Positions 9,225 to 19,090 are shown, numbered from the stretch's first letter. The stretch: 64,000 nucleotides of DNA from Bradyrhizobium diazoefficiens (GCF_018131015.1 NZ_JAFCJJ010000002.1:1-64000); one strand, 5' to 3'. Numbers and translations are program-made. Notes: a model not told the origin generated them from the sequence alone.

Positions 9225-9304
9225 TCAACGGTCGGGGCATTGCCGGGTATGTGCCCAAACCGTAGTTGTGGGAGCGATCCCGAGGGGATCGCGCCCGGGA
9301 GGAG

Positions 9305-10753
9305 TCACATGTTGTAGGCGCGCTCGGTGTGCTCGGTGATGTCGAGGCCTTCACGTTCGGTCTCGACATTGGCGCGCAGGCCAACGATCACGTCGACGAC
9401 CTTGTAGAGGATCGCCGAACCGACGCCCGACCACACCAGCGTGGTGCAGACGCCCCAGGTCTGGGAGATCAACTGCGCGGCGAAGTCGTAATCGGCGACC
9501 TTCGGCGGGATCGCGGTGTAGTCGATGATGCCCGCGCCGCCGAGGGCCGGATTGACGAGGATGCCGGTGCCGATGGCGCCGACGATGCCGCCGATGCAGT
9601 GCACGCCGAACACGTCGAGTGAGTCATCGTAGCCGAGCGCGTTCTTCACGACGGTGCAGAAGAACAGGCAGACCACGCCGACGACGAGGCCGAGGACGAT
9701 CGCGCCCATCGGGCCGGCGTAGCCGGCCGCAGGCGTCACCGCAACGAGGCCTGCGACAGCGCCGGAGATGGCGCCGAGCACCGACGGATGGCCCTTCATG
9801 ATCCACTCCGCGAACATCCACGACAGCGCGGCGGCCGCGGTGGCGACGAAGGAGTTGGTCATGGCGAGGGCTGCGCCGCCATTGGCTTCGAGGTTGGAGC
9901 CGGCGTTGAAGCCGAACCAGCCGACCCAGAGCAGCGAGGCGCCGATCATCGACATGGTCAGCGAGTGCGGAGCCATCAGCTCCTTGCCGTAGCCGGTGCG
10001 CTTGCCGATCAGGAGAGCGCCGACGAGGCCTGCGATGCCGGCGTTGATGTGCACCACGGTGCCGCCCGCGAAGTCGATCGCGCCCTTCTTGAAGATCCAG
10101 CCTGCGTCGGCGTTGATCTCGTCGAGCTTGGCCTGCGCCGCGGTCTTCGCCGCCGCATCACCCGCAGCAGCCAGAGCCTTGGCCGCATCCTGGATCGCGT
10201 CCGGGCCGGGCCAGTACCAGACCATGTGCGCGATCGGGAAGTAGATCAGCGTGACCCAGAGCGGGATGAAGAGCGCGATCGCCGAGAACTTCATGCGCTC
10301 GGCGAAGGCGCCGACGATGAGGGCGGGCGTGATCGCGGCGAACGTCATCTGGAAGCAGACATAGACGAGCTCCGAGATGTTGGCGTCCACCGAGAAGGTC
10401 GCGGCCTTCGAGTCGGTCGTGATCCCCATCATGAACGCCTTGGAGAAGCCGCCGATGAAGTCGGAGCCGCCGGTGAAGGCGAGGCTGTAGCCGTACACGG
10501 CCCAGATCACGGTGACGACGCAGACGGTGTAGAAAACCTGCATCAGCACCGAGAGCATGTTCTTGGAGCGGACGAGGCCGCCGTAGAACAGCGCAAGACC
10601 CGGGATCGTCATCAACAGCACCAGCACTGTCGATGTCAGCATCCAGGCGTTGTCTCCCTTGTTGACCGTCGGCTCGGCATAGGCTGCGGTCGCAGCGAAC
10701 ATGCCGACTGCGAGGGCGGCCAGTCCCGCGCCATAGGGACGCTTAAACGTCAT
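9305..10753 (-). CDS. amtB: Ammonium transporter, Amt family (first copy)
   Basis: 482 residues with a cleavable leader (1-26, ending AAYA) and eleven predicted membrane helices. It moves ammonium/ammonia inward and is normally gated by a GlnK trimer. The pore histidines are visible in DFAGGTVVHINAGIAG and DSLDVFGVHCIGG. An Ala/Lys-rich insertion (DAAKALAAAGDAAAKTAAQAK, before GWIFKKGAIDF) makes it about 45 residues longer than the second copy at 12.9 kb. A clear AAGGAG site precedes the ATG, and the glnK stop lies 37 bp upstream, giving the standard glnK-amtB order. Confidence 0.95.
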   Translation of the reverse strand: MTFKRPYGAGLAALAVGMFAATAAYAEPTVNKGDNAWMLTSTVLVLLMTIPGLALFYGGLVRSKNMLSVLMQVFYTVCVVTVIWAVYGYSLAFTGGSDFIGGFSKAFMMGITTDSKAATFSVDANISELVYVCFQMTFAAITPALIVGAFAERMKFSAIALFIPLWVTLIYFPIAHMVWYWPGPDAIQDAAKALAAAGDAAAKTAAQAKLDEINADAGWIFKKGAIDFAGGTVVHINAGIAGLVGALLIGKRTGYGKELMAPHSLTMSMIGASLLWVGWFGFNAGSNLEANGGAALAMTNSFVATAAAALSWMFAEWIMKGHPSVLGAISGAVAGLVAVTPAAGYAGPMGAIVLGLVVGVVCLFFCTVVKNALGYDDSLDVFGVHCIGGIVGAIGTGILVNPALGGAGIIDYTAIPPKVADYDFAAQLISQTWGVCTTLVWSGVGSAILYKVVDVIVGLRANVETEREGLDITEHTERAYNM

Positions 10754-10790
10754 TTGGTTTACTCCTTATTGGATTTGGTTGAGCGCGAAA

Positions 10791-11542
<752 letters not shown>

Positions 11543-12145
11543 TCAGGCAGCGTCGCGCTGCGCAAAGACCCTGTCGACCAATCCCCATTCAACCCCCTGC
11601 TGCGCGGTCATGAAGTGATCGCGGTCCAGGGTCCGTTCGACCTCTTCCTCGGAGCGGTGGCAATGTTGAGCGTAGAGCCGGATGATGCGCCGCTTGGTCT
11701 CCTGCATCTCGTTGGCGTGGATCAGGATGTCGGAGGCCTGGCCCTGGAAGCCGCCGAGCGGCTGATGCACGTGAAGGCTGGCATTGGGCAGCGCGGCGCG
11801 GTGCCCGGGCTCGCCCGCCATCAGCAGGAACGAGCCCATGGAGCGCGCGGTACCCATGCACAGCGTATGAACCGGCGCCTTGATGAACTGCATGGTGTCG
11901 TACATCGCGAGGCCGGAGGTGACCACCCCGCCATAGGAGTTGATGTAGAGATTGATCGGCCTGTTCGGGTTCTCCGCCTCCAGGAACAGGAGCTGCGCGC
12001 AGACGAGGCCCGACATCGCATCATTGACCTCGCCGTTGAGGAAGATGATGCGCTCGCGCAGCAGGCGCGAGTAGATGTCGAAGGATCGTTCGCCGCGCGC
12101 GGATTGTTCGACGACCATAGGGACGAGCTGAAGCATGTCGCGCAT
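11543..12145 (-). CDS. ClpP-family ATP-dependent protease proteolytic subunit (paralogue)
   Basis: 200 residues. The serine protease core is intact: S102 in [18 protein letters not shown]127 in [16 protein letters not shown], and an Asp at about 176 in [10 protein letters not shown]. The nucleophile motif is TARSMGS rather than the AASMGA of housekeeping ClpP, and no clpX or lon gene follows. It is therefore likely an accessory ClpP that mixes with, or works beside, the main one. A strong GGAGGT site precedes the ATG. It lies 42 bp after the SRPBCC gene and probably belongs to the ArsR operon. Confidence 0.88.
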   Translation of the reverse strand: MRDMLQLVPMVVEQSARGERSFDIYSRLLRERIIFLNGEVNDAMSGLVCAQLLFLEAENPNRPINLYINSYGGVVTSGLAMYDTMQFIKAPVHTLCMGTARSMGSFLLMAGEPGHRAALPNASLHVHQPLGGFQGQASDILIHANEMQETKRRIIRLYAQHCHRSEEEVERTLDRDHFMTAQQGVEWGLVDRVFAQRDAA

Positions 12146-12187
12146 CGGCGACCTCCATGTTCTGCAGGTGATGACGTCTTGCTGGTG

Positions 12188-12541
12188 TTAGGCTGCGCGC
12201 ATCAGGCAGCAATTGCTGTTGGCCGGCTGCGGCAGCCTCGTAAGTTCGTCGCAGGCCTGCTGGATGATGCGAAAGCGGGTGCCACCGTCCTCGTTCGGCT
12301 CGATCCGGAAGATGACGCGGCTTTCGCGAAACGGCGGTTCTGAATCGCGAAGCCGGTAGCGCACCTCTTCGCAGGGAATCGACGATTCCGGCTCGGCGCC
12401 GGCAAGATCGCAGTCCGGCAGCCAGCGCTCGCGCAGCGCAGGAATGGTGACGGCGCGCCAGACCTTTGCCGGCGGCGCATCGAATTCATATTCGAGCACG
12501 AGAGCCTCGTCGGGACGATCGGGTTTCACTGCGTCGCTCAT
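12188..12541 (-). CDS. SRPBCC/AHSA1-type domain protein
   Basis: 117 residues resembling a START-like/AHSA1 helix-grip fold: YEFDAPPAKVWRAVTIPALRERW at the N-terminus and a basic-aromatic middle (VRYRLRDSEPPF), closing with RFRIIQQACDEL. The C-terminal tail NSNCCLMRAA is odd, with a Cys pair. It overlaps the ArsR stop by four bases, the usual ArsR-SRPBCC arrangement in which the partner's substrate is unknown. A small hydrophobic ligand is the common guess. Confidence 0.78.
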   Translation of the reverse strand: MSDAVKPDRPDEALVLEYEFDAPPAKVWRAVTIPALRERWLPDCDLAGAEPESSIPCEEVRYRLRDSEPPFRESRVIFRIEPNEDGGTRFRIIQQACDELTRLPQPANSNCCLMRAA

Positions 12542-12852
12542 TGATCCATGTCCTTGAGGAGATCGGCGAGTGCTTCCATGCGCTTCGGCCAGTAGGCGCG
12601 GTAGCGCGCAAGCCAGGACCCGATGGCCACGATTCCGTCCGGGTCGACTTCGTAATTCACAAAGCGGCCTTGCCGCTGCTCGCGCACGAGGCCGGCTGCA
12701 CGCAGCACCGCAAGATGCTGCGACATCGCCGGCTGGCTGATTTCGAGCCCGTCGCGCAAGGCGCTGGCGTTCAGGTTGCCGCCCGCGAGCTTCTCAAAAA
12801 CCTTGCGGCGGGTCGGGTCAGCCAGCGCCTTGAAGATGTCGGCCTCGATCAT
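12538..12852 (-). CDS. ArsR-family winged-helix repressor
   Basis: 104 residues. Features: IFKALADPTRRKVFEKLAG (about 6-24), helix-turn-helix around LEISQPAMSQHLAVLRAAGLV (about 37-57), wing QGRFVNYEVDP. There is no ELCV-type cysteine pair, so metal sensing of the classical kind is unlikely. It belongs to the subgroup paired with SRPBCC proteins. The start codon is one base from a 30-bp perfect palindrome, which is almost certainly its own operator. No Shine-Dalgarno is separable from the palindrome, so the message may be leaderless. Confidence 0.9.
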   Translation of the reverse strand: MIEADIFKALADPTRRKVFEKLAGGNLNASALRDGLEISQPAMSQHLAVLRAAGLVREQRQGRFVNYEVDPDGIVAIGSWLARYRAYWPKRMEALADLLKDMDQ

Positions 12853-12853
12853 G

Positions 12854-12883
12854 GCAACACATAAGCACGTGCTTATGTGTTGC
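12854..12883. promoter_or_regulatory. 30-bp perfect palindrome abutting the ArsR start codon
   Basis: The left arm GCAACACATAAGCAC (12854-12868) is followed directly by its exact reverse complement (12869-12883), with no mismatch and no spacer. It ends one base before the ATG of the ArsR gene. Auto-repression is the likely role. It also lies just after the amtB stop (12907, minus strand), so as RNA it could form a hairpin separating amtB from the ArsR operon. Confidence 0.85.
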
Positions 12884-12906
12884 GCAAGCCCTTCCCGCCA
12901 AGCAGC

Positions 12907-14208
12907 TTACTGCAAAGCTTCGCCGTGCTGGGTGATGTCGAGCCCCTCGAGTTCCTGCTCGCGCGATACGCGCAGGGGCACGAACAGCGAGACCAGCTTG
13001 AGCAGGACGAAGCTGATGCCGGCGGACCAGGCGAAGGTGACCGCGATCCCGGCGAGCTGGATCAGTACCTGCTGCGGCGCGCCCTCGATCAACCCTGCGG
13101 TGCCGCCGATCGCGCTGGTGGCGAACACGCCGGCCAGCAGGGTGCCGGTCAGCCCGCCGATGCCGTGGACGCCGAACACGTCGAGCGAATCGTCATAGTC
13201 GAAGCGGTGCTTCAGCCAGGTGCAGGCCCAGTAGCAGACGCCGCCGGCGATCACGCCGATGACGATGCCGTGCCCGGGTGCGACGAAGCCGGAGGCCGGC
13301 GTGATGGTGCCGAGGCCGGCGACCGCGCCCGAGATCATGCCGAGCACCGAGGGTTTGCGCCGCGTCGACCATTCGATCGCGCCCCAGGTCAGGGCGCCGG
13401 CGCAGGCCGACAGGTGCGTCGCGATGATGGCCATCACCGCGTGCGAATTGGCCGCGAACGCCGAGCCGCCGTTGAAGCCGAACCAGCCGACCCACAACAG
13501 GCCGGTGCCCATCACCGCGAGCGACAGGTCGAACGGCGAGAGGTTTTCGCTGCCATAGCCGTGACGGCGTCCCATCACCCAGGCTGCGACGAGACCGCCG
13601 GCGCCGGCCGACAGATGCACGACGAGGCCGCCGGCGAAGTCCAGCACGCCGAGGCGGTTGAGGAAGCCGCCGCCCCAGACCCAATGCGCCAATGGAATGT
13701 AGACGAAGACGAACCAGGCCACGGAAAACAGCAGATAGGCGGAGAACCGCATCCGGTCGGCGACGGAGCCTGCGACCAGCGCCACCGTGATGACGGCAAA
13801 CGTCATCTGGTACAGCATGAACAGCGCTTCGGGGATGGTCTTCGCCGCGGGATTGACGCTGTCCACGGTCATCCCGGCAAGGAACCAGCGGTCGAGCGAG
13901 CCGATCCACGGGCCGTCGCCGACGAAGCAGAGCGAATAGCCGAATGCGACCCAGAGGATGGAGATCAGCGCCACGGCCGCGAGGCTCTGCGCCATGGTGG
14001 CGAGCACGTTCTTCTTGCGCACCATGCCGGAATAGAACAGCGCAAGCCCCGGGATCGTCATCATCAGCACCAGGGCGGTGGCGACGATCATCCAGGCGGT
14101 GTCGGCGGCATTGATGGCGGATTCCGCGGCATGCGCCGGCGCGGCAGTGATGGATACAAGCCCGACCGGCGCAGCCATAGCGGCTGCACGGCGCAACAAT
14201 CTCGCCAT
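12907..14208 (-). CDS. amtB: Ammonium transporter, Amt family (second copy)
   Basis: 433 residues from the ATG at 14208, which has GGGGTGA upstream; a GTG at 14217 is less likely. It has a signal-like leader ending AHAAES, eleven membrane helices, and pore histidines in DFAGGLVVHLSAGAGG and DSLDVFGVHGIGG. It lacks the Ala/Lys insertion of the 9.3-kb copy and the two differ throughout, so this is an old duplication or separate acquisition, not a recent tandem copy. It is preceded by its own glnK (131-bp gap that includes a repeat). Confidence 0.95.
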   Translation of the reverse strand: MARLLRRAAAMAAPVGLVSITAAPAHAAESAINAADTAWMIVATALVLMMTIPGLALFYSGMVRKKNVLATMAQSLAAVALISILWVAFGYSLCFVGDGPWIGSLDRWFLAGMTVDSVNPAAKTIPEALFMLYQMTFAVITVALVAGSVADRMRFSAYLLFSVAWFVFVYIPLAHWVWGGGFLNRLGVLDFAGGLVVHLSAGAGGLVAAWVMGRRHGYGSENLSPFDLSLAVMGTGLLWVGWFGFNGGSAFAANSHAVMAIIATHLSACAGALTWGAIEWSTRRKPSVLGMISGAVAGLGTITPASGFVAPGHGIVIGVIAGGVCYWACTWLKHRFDYDDSLDVFGVHGIGGLTGTLLAGVFATSAIGGTAGLIEGAPQQVLIQLAGIAVTFAWSAGISFVLLKLVSLFVPLRVSREQELEGLDITQHGEALQ

Positions 14209-14274
14209 GTGATTCACCCCAGCACATCAATTGCGTCGCACGCTGTGGCGTCGTTGCCCGGTGCGATCGTTGAA

Positions 14275-14339
14275 GAGCAAAGCGTTTTCAAGCGAAGTGG
14301 ATACCAGTTCGCGTCAAGAAAACGCGTCAAACAAAAAAT

Positions 14340-14340
<1 letters not shown>
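14275..14340. repeat. Dispersed inverted repeat between glnK and amtB (second module)
   Basis: GCGTTTTC at 14282-14289 is complementary to GAAAACGC at 14318-14325. The intervening AGCGAAGTGGATACCAGTTC is of a type I recall as common between Bradyrhizobium genes. It abuts the glnK stop codon and fills much of the glnK-amtB gap. Confidence 0.65.
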
Positions 14341-14741
<401 letters not shown>

Positions 14742-14916
14742 TCATTCCGGGCAAATGGCATAAAAAAGTTGCAGTTTGAAGCGGAAAAACGTTTGCGCTT
14801 GTGAACGACCGCCTCTGTACAGGGCAGGCGCTGATCCCCCACAATGCATTTTTGGCATGGATGCGGTGAACCGAGCCGCCCCGGCCGGGACATAGTATGT
14901 TTGAGGGGGACATTTC

Positions 14917-15795
14917 ATGGCGAACTGGTTCTACGCATCCGAGGGCAAGCAGCAGGGGCCCTTTCCGGAGGGGCAATTCCGTGACCTGGTCACTCAGGGC
15001 GTCGTGCGCGGCGATACGCTGGTGTGGACCGAGGGCATGGCCGGCTGGCAAAAGGCCGCCGAAATCCCCGGGCTGATGGCGGGCGGCGGCGCGCCGCCGA
15101 TGATTCCGGCCGCGGGCCGTCCGCTGGCCCCGGGCGCGGGGGGGCAAGGTGCCGGCGCGCTGTCGATCGAATTCGGCATCCTCGAATGGACCTGGCGCAC
15201 GATCGCCATGCTGATCGGCATGTGCTTCGTGATCCCGGTGCCGTGGGTCTTCGTCTGGTACACGAAGTGGATCGTCTCCTGCGTGAAGGTTCCGGGGCGG
15301 CCCAACCTCAGCTTCACCGGCAACGCGATGACGCTGGTGCCGTGGTTCTTCGGCTTCCTCGTCCTGTCGATCGCCATCGCGTTCACCGAGATCTCGCTGC
15401 TGAATAATCTGATGTTCATCGTCCAGCTCGTTCTCTACTGGCTCCTGCTGAAATGGATGATTGCCAACCTCGCCTCCAACGGGCAGCCGATCGGCCTCAG
15501 CTTCGTCGGCTCCGTGTGGGCTTATATCGGCTGGAGCCTGCTGTTCGCGATTTCAATCGTCACCATCATCGGCTGGGCCTGGGTCGCCGCAGCCCAGATC
15601 CGGTGGATGTTCCGTAACATCGAGGGAACGCGCCGGGAGATCGTGTTCAAGGGCACCGGCCTTGGGATTCTCTGGCGCGGAATCGTGGCCGCGCTGCTGT
15701 TCAGCCTGATCATTCCGATCCCGTGGGTGTATCGCTGGATCATGAACTGGTACGCCTCCCAGACCGAGCTCGTGCCCAAGAGCGCGGCGTTCTGA
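14917..15795 (+). CDS. GYF_2/DUF4339 domain membrane protein
   Basis: 292 residues. The N-terminal 55 residues are a GYF_2 module (WFYASEGKQQGPFPEGQFRDLV, then DTLVWTEGMAGWQKAAEIPGL), a small adaptor fold that binds proline-rich peptides in relatives. A Gly/Pro/Ala linker leads to about five or six membrane helices (105-280), with a repeated pattern IPWVYRWIMNWY / VPWVFVWYTKWI near both ends. Function unknown. The GYF domain would face the cytosol. A GAGGGGGA site precedes the ATG. It runs toward tesB and the two stops are 14 bp apart. Confidence 0.75.
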   Translation: MANWFYASEGKQQGPFPEGQFRDLVTQGVVRGDTLVWTEGMAGWQKAAEIPGLMAGGGAPPMIPAAGRPLAPGAGGQGAGALSIEFGILEWTWRTIAMLIGMCFVIPVPWVFVWYTKWIVSCVKVPGRPNLSFTGNAMTLVPWFFGFLVLSIAIAFTEISLLNNLMFIVQLVLYWLLLKWMIANLASNGQPIGLSFVGSVWAYIGWSLLFAISIVTIIGWAWVAAAQIRWMFRNIEGTRREIVFKGTGLGILWRGIVAALLFSLIIPIPWVYRWIMNWYASQTELVPKSAAF

Positions 15796-15803
15796 GCGCC
15801 GCG
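15783..15803. terminator. Short GC hairpin between convergent genes
   Basis: CGCGGCG at 15783-15789 pairs with CGCCGCG at 15797-15803 around a loop that contains the upstream gene's stop codon. Only a weak T-rich tail follows on the plus strand. It is a possible shared 3' end for the GYF_2 gene and tesB. Confidence 0.4.
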
Positions 15804-15809
15804 TTCTGA

Positions 15810-16673
15810 TCAACCCTTCCGTTCGCGCACGGAGCCTTCCTGCGCGACGGACGCCACCAGCGTGCCGTCGGGCTTGAAGATCGAGCCGCGGGTCAACCCG
15901 CGGCCGCCGCGCGCGTTCGGCGAGTCCTGCGCGTAGAGCAGCCATTCGTCGGCGCGGAACGGGCGGTGAAACCACATCGCGTGATCGAGGCTCGCCGGCA
16001 TCATGCGCTTGTCGAACAGCGTGCGGCCATAGCGCGCCATGATCGCATCCAGCAGCGAGAAGTCCGAGGCATAGGCGAGCGCGCACATGTGCAGCGCCGG
16101 ATCGTCCGGCAGCGTCGCCGCGGTCTTGATCCAGATGTGAATGCGCCCGTCCTCGATCTTCTGGCCGAAATAACGGCCGAGCTCCACGGGGCGCAGCTCG
16201 ATCGGACGATCGGATTCATAGTAGCGGCGGATGAAGTCCGGCATCTCGCGGAACATCGGCTGCTTCGCCACCTCCTCCGCGGTCAGCTTCTCCGGCGGCG
16301 GCACGTCCGGCATCTGGTCCTGGTGGTCGAAGGAGCTCTCCTCCTCGGCGTGGAACGACACCATGATCGAGAAGATCGCGTTGCCGTGCTGGATCGCGGT
16401 GACGCGCCGCGTCGAATAGCTCCTGCCGTCGCGCAGGCGTTCGACCTGGTAGATGATCGGGATCTGCGGATCGCCCGGCAGGATGAAATAGCAGTGCAGC
16501 GAATGCGGCAGCCGGCCCTCGACGGTGCGGCAGGCCGCAACCATCGCCTGCCCGATCACCTGGCCGCCGAACACGCGCTGCCAGCCCGTCTTCGGGCTGT
16601 TGCCGCGGAACAAATTCTCCTCGAGCTTTTCGAGGTCGAGGATCGAAATGAGGTCGATCAGGCTTTTGGACAT
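15810..16673 (-). CDS. tesB: Acyl-CoA thioesterase II
   Basis: 287 residues from MSKSLIDLISILDLEKLE at 16673; the open frame extends 17 codons further without similarity. It is a double hotdog-fold enzyme that hydrolyses medium and long acyl-CoAs. Family stretches: NLFRGNSPKTGWQRVFGGQVIGQAM (about 21-45), LHCYFILPGDPQIPIIYQVERLRDGRSYSTRRV, and the second half LDHAMWFHRPFRADEWLLY with the Asp/Gln/Thr catalytic region. It is divergent from ubiH. Confidence 0.93.
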   Translation of the reverse strand: MSKSLIDLISILDLEKLEENLFRGNSPKTGWQRVFGGQVIGQAMVAACRTVEGRLPHSLHCYFILPGDPQIPIIYQVERLRDGRSYSTRRVTAIQHGNAIFSIMVSFHAEEESSFDHQDQMPDVPPPEKLTAEEVAKQPMFREMPDFIRRYYESDRPIELRPVELGRYFGQKIEDGRIHIWIKTAATLPDDPALHMCALAYASDFSLLDAIMARYGRTLFDKRMMPASLDHAMWFHRPFRADEWLLYAQDSPNARGGRGLTRGSIFKPDGTLVASVAQEGSVRERKG

Positions 16674-16812
16674 GGAATTCAGCTTTCGCGTTGCCGTACC
16701 GTGCGCACTGCCTCGGAATGGCACAATGGGGGCTTTCCGCCCTTGTTTCGCCGCCCTGTTTCGCCCACCTCAAGTCTGCTAGCAAGACCAAGAGTAAGCC
16801 GGGAAGTTTGGT

Positions 16813-18033
16813 ATGTCGGTACAGGGTAGCATTGTCATTGGCGGCGGCGCGTTTGCCGGCCTCGCGCTGGCGCTGGCGCTGCGCCAGGGGCTCGGGCCCG
16901 AGATTCCGATCATCGTTGCCGATCCCGCGCTCGGCACCCGTCCGAGCCGCGACCCGCGCGCCACCGCGATCGTGGCCGCCTGCCGGCGGCTGTTCGAGGC
17001 GCTTGGCGCGTGGGACGACGTCAAGGGCGAGGCGCAGCCGATCCTCGACATGGTCGTCACGGACTCCAAGCTCGAGGACGCAACCCGTCCGGTGTTCCTG
17101 AATTTCGCCGGCGACGTCGCCCCGGGCGAGCCCTTCGCCCACATGATCGAGAACCGCCGCCTGATCGATGCGCTGCTGGCGCGCGCGGAAGCCGCGGGCG
17201 TGGATCTGCGCGCCACCACGGTCGCGTCCTACGATGCGCGGCCTGAGGGCATCGACGTGACGCTTGGCGATGGCAGCGTGATCGCTGCGAGCCTGCTGGT
17301 CGCTGCCGATGGCGCGAAGTCGAAACTGCGCGAGCGCGCCGGCATCGCCACCCATGGCTGGGACTATGATCAATCCGGCATCGTCGTCACCGTCGGCCAC
17401 GAGCGCGATCACGAGGGCCGCGCCGAAGAGCACTTTTTGCCCGCAGGTCCGTTCGCGATCCTGCCGCTCACCGGAAAACGCTCCTCGCTGGTGTGGACCG
17501 AGCGCCGCACCGAGGCCGCGCGCATCATCGCGCTCGGCGAGGCCGAATTCCATGACGAGCTCGAGCAGCGCTTCGGCCTGCATCTCGGCGAGGTGAAGGC
17601 GCTCGACAAGCCGCGCGCCTTCCCGCTGTCCTATTTCGTCGCCCGCTCCTTCGTCGCCGCGCGCCTGGCGCTGGTCGGCGACGCCGCTCACGTCATTCAC
17701 CCGATTGCGGGACAAGGCCTCAACATGGGGCTGAAGGACGTGGCCGCGCTGGCCGAGGTCGTCGTCGATGCCGCCCGGCTCGGCATGGATGTCGGTCAGG
17801 CCGACGTGCTCGAGCGCTACCAGCGCTGGCGGCGATTCGACACGATGGCGATGGGCGTTGCCACCAACTCGCTGAACTTCCTGTTCTCAAACCAGTCGAC
17901 GCTGCTGCGCACGGTGCGCGACATCGGCCTCGGCCTCGTCGATCGCGCCCCGCCGCTGAAGAATCTGTTCATCCGCCAGGCCGCGGGACTGACGGGCGAA
18001 GTGCCGAAATTGCTGAAGGGCGAGGCGTTGTAG
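16813..18033 (+). CDS. ubiH: UbiH/UbiF/COQ6-family FAD-dependent hydroxylase
   Basis: 406 residues. FAD-binding GGGAFAGLALALAL near the N-terminus, an ATAIVAACRRLFEALG motif, the middle DG motif (LLVAADGAKSKLRERAGI, about 160-177), and the second FAD motif LVGDAAHVIHPIAGQGLNMGLKDV (about 288-311), which is diagnostic for ubiquinone hydroxylases. It is expected to hydroxylate the ubiquinone ring at the inner membrane; which ring position cannot be told from sequence. GGGA ribosome-binding site. Family A repeats separate it from the convergent Trm112 gene. Confidence 0.92.
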   Translation: MSVQGSIVIGGGAFAGLALALALRQGLGPEIPIIVADPALGTRPSRDPRATAIVAACRRLFEALGAWDDVKGEAQPILDMVVTDSKLEDATRPVFLNFAGDVAPGEPFAHMIENRRLIDALLARAEAAGVDLRATTVASYDARPEGIDVTLGDGSVIAASLLVAADGAKSKLRERAGIATHGWDYDQSGIVVTVGHERDHEGRAEEHFLPAGPFAILPLTGKRSSLVWTERRTEAARIIALGEAEFHDELEQRFGLHLGEVKALDKPRAFPLSYFVARSFVAARLALVGDAAHVIHPIAGQGLNMGLKDVAALAEVVVDAARLGMDVGQADVLERYQRWRRFDTMAMGVATNSLNFLFSNQSTLLRTVRDIGLGLVDRAPPLKNLFIRQAAGLTGEVPKLLKGEAL

Positions 18034-18060
18034 GTTTCCGTCGCGCTACAGACTCCACGG

Positions 18061-18182
18061 TCGTCCCGGCGAAGGCCGGGACCCATACGCCGCAGCAATC
18101 GTTTGGCGAAAACTCGGAGTTACCAGCGTCGCGCCATAACCACTCCCTGTGGTTATGGATCCCGGCCTTCGCCGGGACGACA
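18061..18182. repeat. Family A inverted-pair repeat (REPIN-like)
   Basis: TCGTCCCGGC-GAA-GGCCGGGACCCATA on the left and TATGGATCCCGGCC-TTC-GCCGGGACGA on the right are inverted copies. Within the spacer, CCATAACCACTCCCTGTGGTTATGG adds an inner hairpin. It sits between the convergent ubiH and Trm112 genes. Confidence 0.85.
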
Positions 18183-18229
18183 CTGAGGGTGTTGCGCGAC
18201 CAGCGTGCGACGCGCAACAGCCATCCTTC

Positions 18230-18430
18230 TCAATCGATCTTGCGCGCCTCTTCGGGCAGCATGATCGGGATGCCGTCGCGGATCGGATAGGCGAGTTTTG
18301 CGCTGCGCGAGATCAGCTCCTGGCGCGCGGAATCGAATTCCAGCGGGCCCTTGGTCAGCGGGCAGACCAGAATCTCCAGCAGTTTGGGATCGACGCTGTT
18401 CTCGGGACGTTCGGTGGGCGCGTTCATCAT
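18230..18430 (-). CDS. Trm112-family small protein
   Basis: 66 residues with the Trm112/YcaR fold pattern: [45 protein letters not shown]. Eukaryotic Trm112 activates several methyltransferases; bacterial homologues are small stand-alone proteins of uncertain role. Only one Cys (CPLTKGPL) of the usual zinc set remains. In related genomes it often follows a LON-domain gene; here about 3 kb of other genes intervenes. Confidence 0.87.
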   Translation of the reverse strand: MMNAPTERPENSVDPKLLEILVCPLTKGPLEFDSARQELISRSAKLAYPIRDGIPIMLPEEARKID

Positions 18431-18496
18431 TGTCTCCGGCGATCGGCTGCCTCTAGCACAGAAAATCGCGGCCGCCCATGGCGCTTGCGGCGCGCG

Positions 18497-19027
18497 TCAC
18501 GCGGACACCATGCGCTGGATCTCGTCGAGCAGCGCCTTGAGCCGCGCTGGCGGCACCGGCGCGCCCGACAGGGCGAAACCGAGGAACGTCCAGTACAGGA
18601 TCTGCGCGCGCGCCATGGCTGTCGCGGCGTCGAGCCCGCGGTTGCGCAGCAGCGCCTCGATATAGTCGAGCCGGCGGCGGTCGATCGCGCGCACCGCCCC
18701 TTGCGCGGCGGTGTCGAACGCCGCCCAGTTGCGTACCGCCCGCTCCAGCTCGAGCCGCGCGCCAAAGGTCCTGCGCAACAGCGCCTGCAGCGGTTCGCCG
18801 CCCTCGGCCTCGACCGCGGCGATGATCTGTTCGGCCGCGACCTCGCGCCAGCGCTTCAGCACTGCGGCGTGGAACGCGCCGAGATCGGCAAAGTGCCAGT
18901 AGAAGCTGCCGCGCGAGACACCCATGGCCCTGGCCAGCGGATCGGCCTTCAGCGCGGTGAAGCCGCCTTTTGTGAGCGCCTTGAGCCCGGCGTTGATCCA
19001 GTCGTCGGCAGAGAGCTGTTCGGTCAT
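18497..19027 (-). CDS. TetR-family transcriptional repressor
   Basis: 176 residues from MTEQLSADDWINAGLKAL at 19027. The DNA-binding domain is clear: GLKALTKGGFTALKADPLARAMGVSRGSFYWHFADLGAFHAAVL (about 13-56). The C-terminal ligand domain is alpha-helical and unassigned. Two 18-bp operator copies lie in the divergent region with the small membrane protein gene. One is right upstream of this start and one overlaps the other gene's ribosome-binding site, so it should repress both itself and that gene. Confidence 0.9.
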   Translation of the reverse strand: MTEQLSADDWINAGLKALTKGGFTALKADPLARAMGVSRGSFYWHFADLGAFHAAVLKRWREVAAEQIIAAVEAEGGEPLQALLRRTFGARLELERAVRNWAAFDTAAQGAVRAIDRRRLDYIEALLRNRGLDAATAMARAQILYWTFLGFALSGAPVPPARLKALLDEIQRMVSA

Positions 19028-19045
19028 GTCGAGTCCGAAATTCGA

Positions 19046-19063
19046 CCATACACTAGTGTATTG
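19046..19063. promoter_or_regulatory. TetR operator copy 1
   Basis: CCATACACTAGTGTATTG; the inner 14 bases (ATACACTAGTGTAT) are a perfect palindrome. It shares the CCATACA-N4-TGTAT frame with copy 2, 45 bp away, and is 19 bp upstream of the TetR start. Confidence 0.8.
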
Positions 19064-19090
19064 ACATGAGAAGGGCAAGCGCCTATTTGA

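Noticed and set aside
14750..14780. TGGCAT ... TTGCA as a sigma-54 promoter near the second glnK
   Set aside because: Spacing is two bases too long and it points away from glnK, toward the GYF_2 gene.
16719..16733. TGGCAC followed by GC at sigma-54 spacing upstream of ubiH
   Set aside because: The -12 element reads GGGC rather than TTGC, and the spot lies in the tesB-ubiH divergent region with no nitrogen or RpoN-type link; judged chance.
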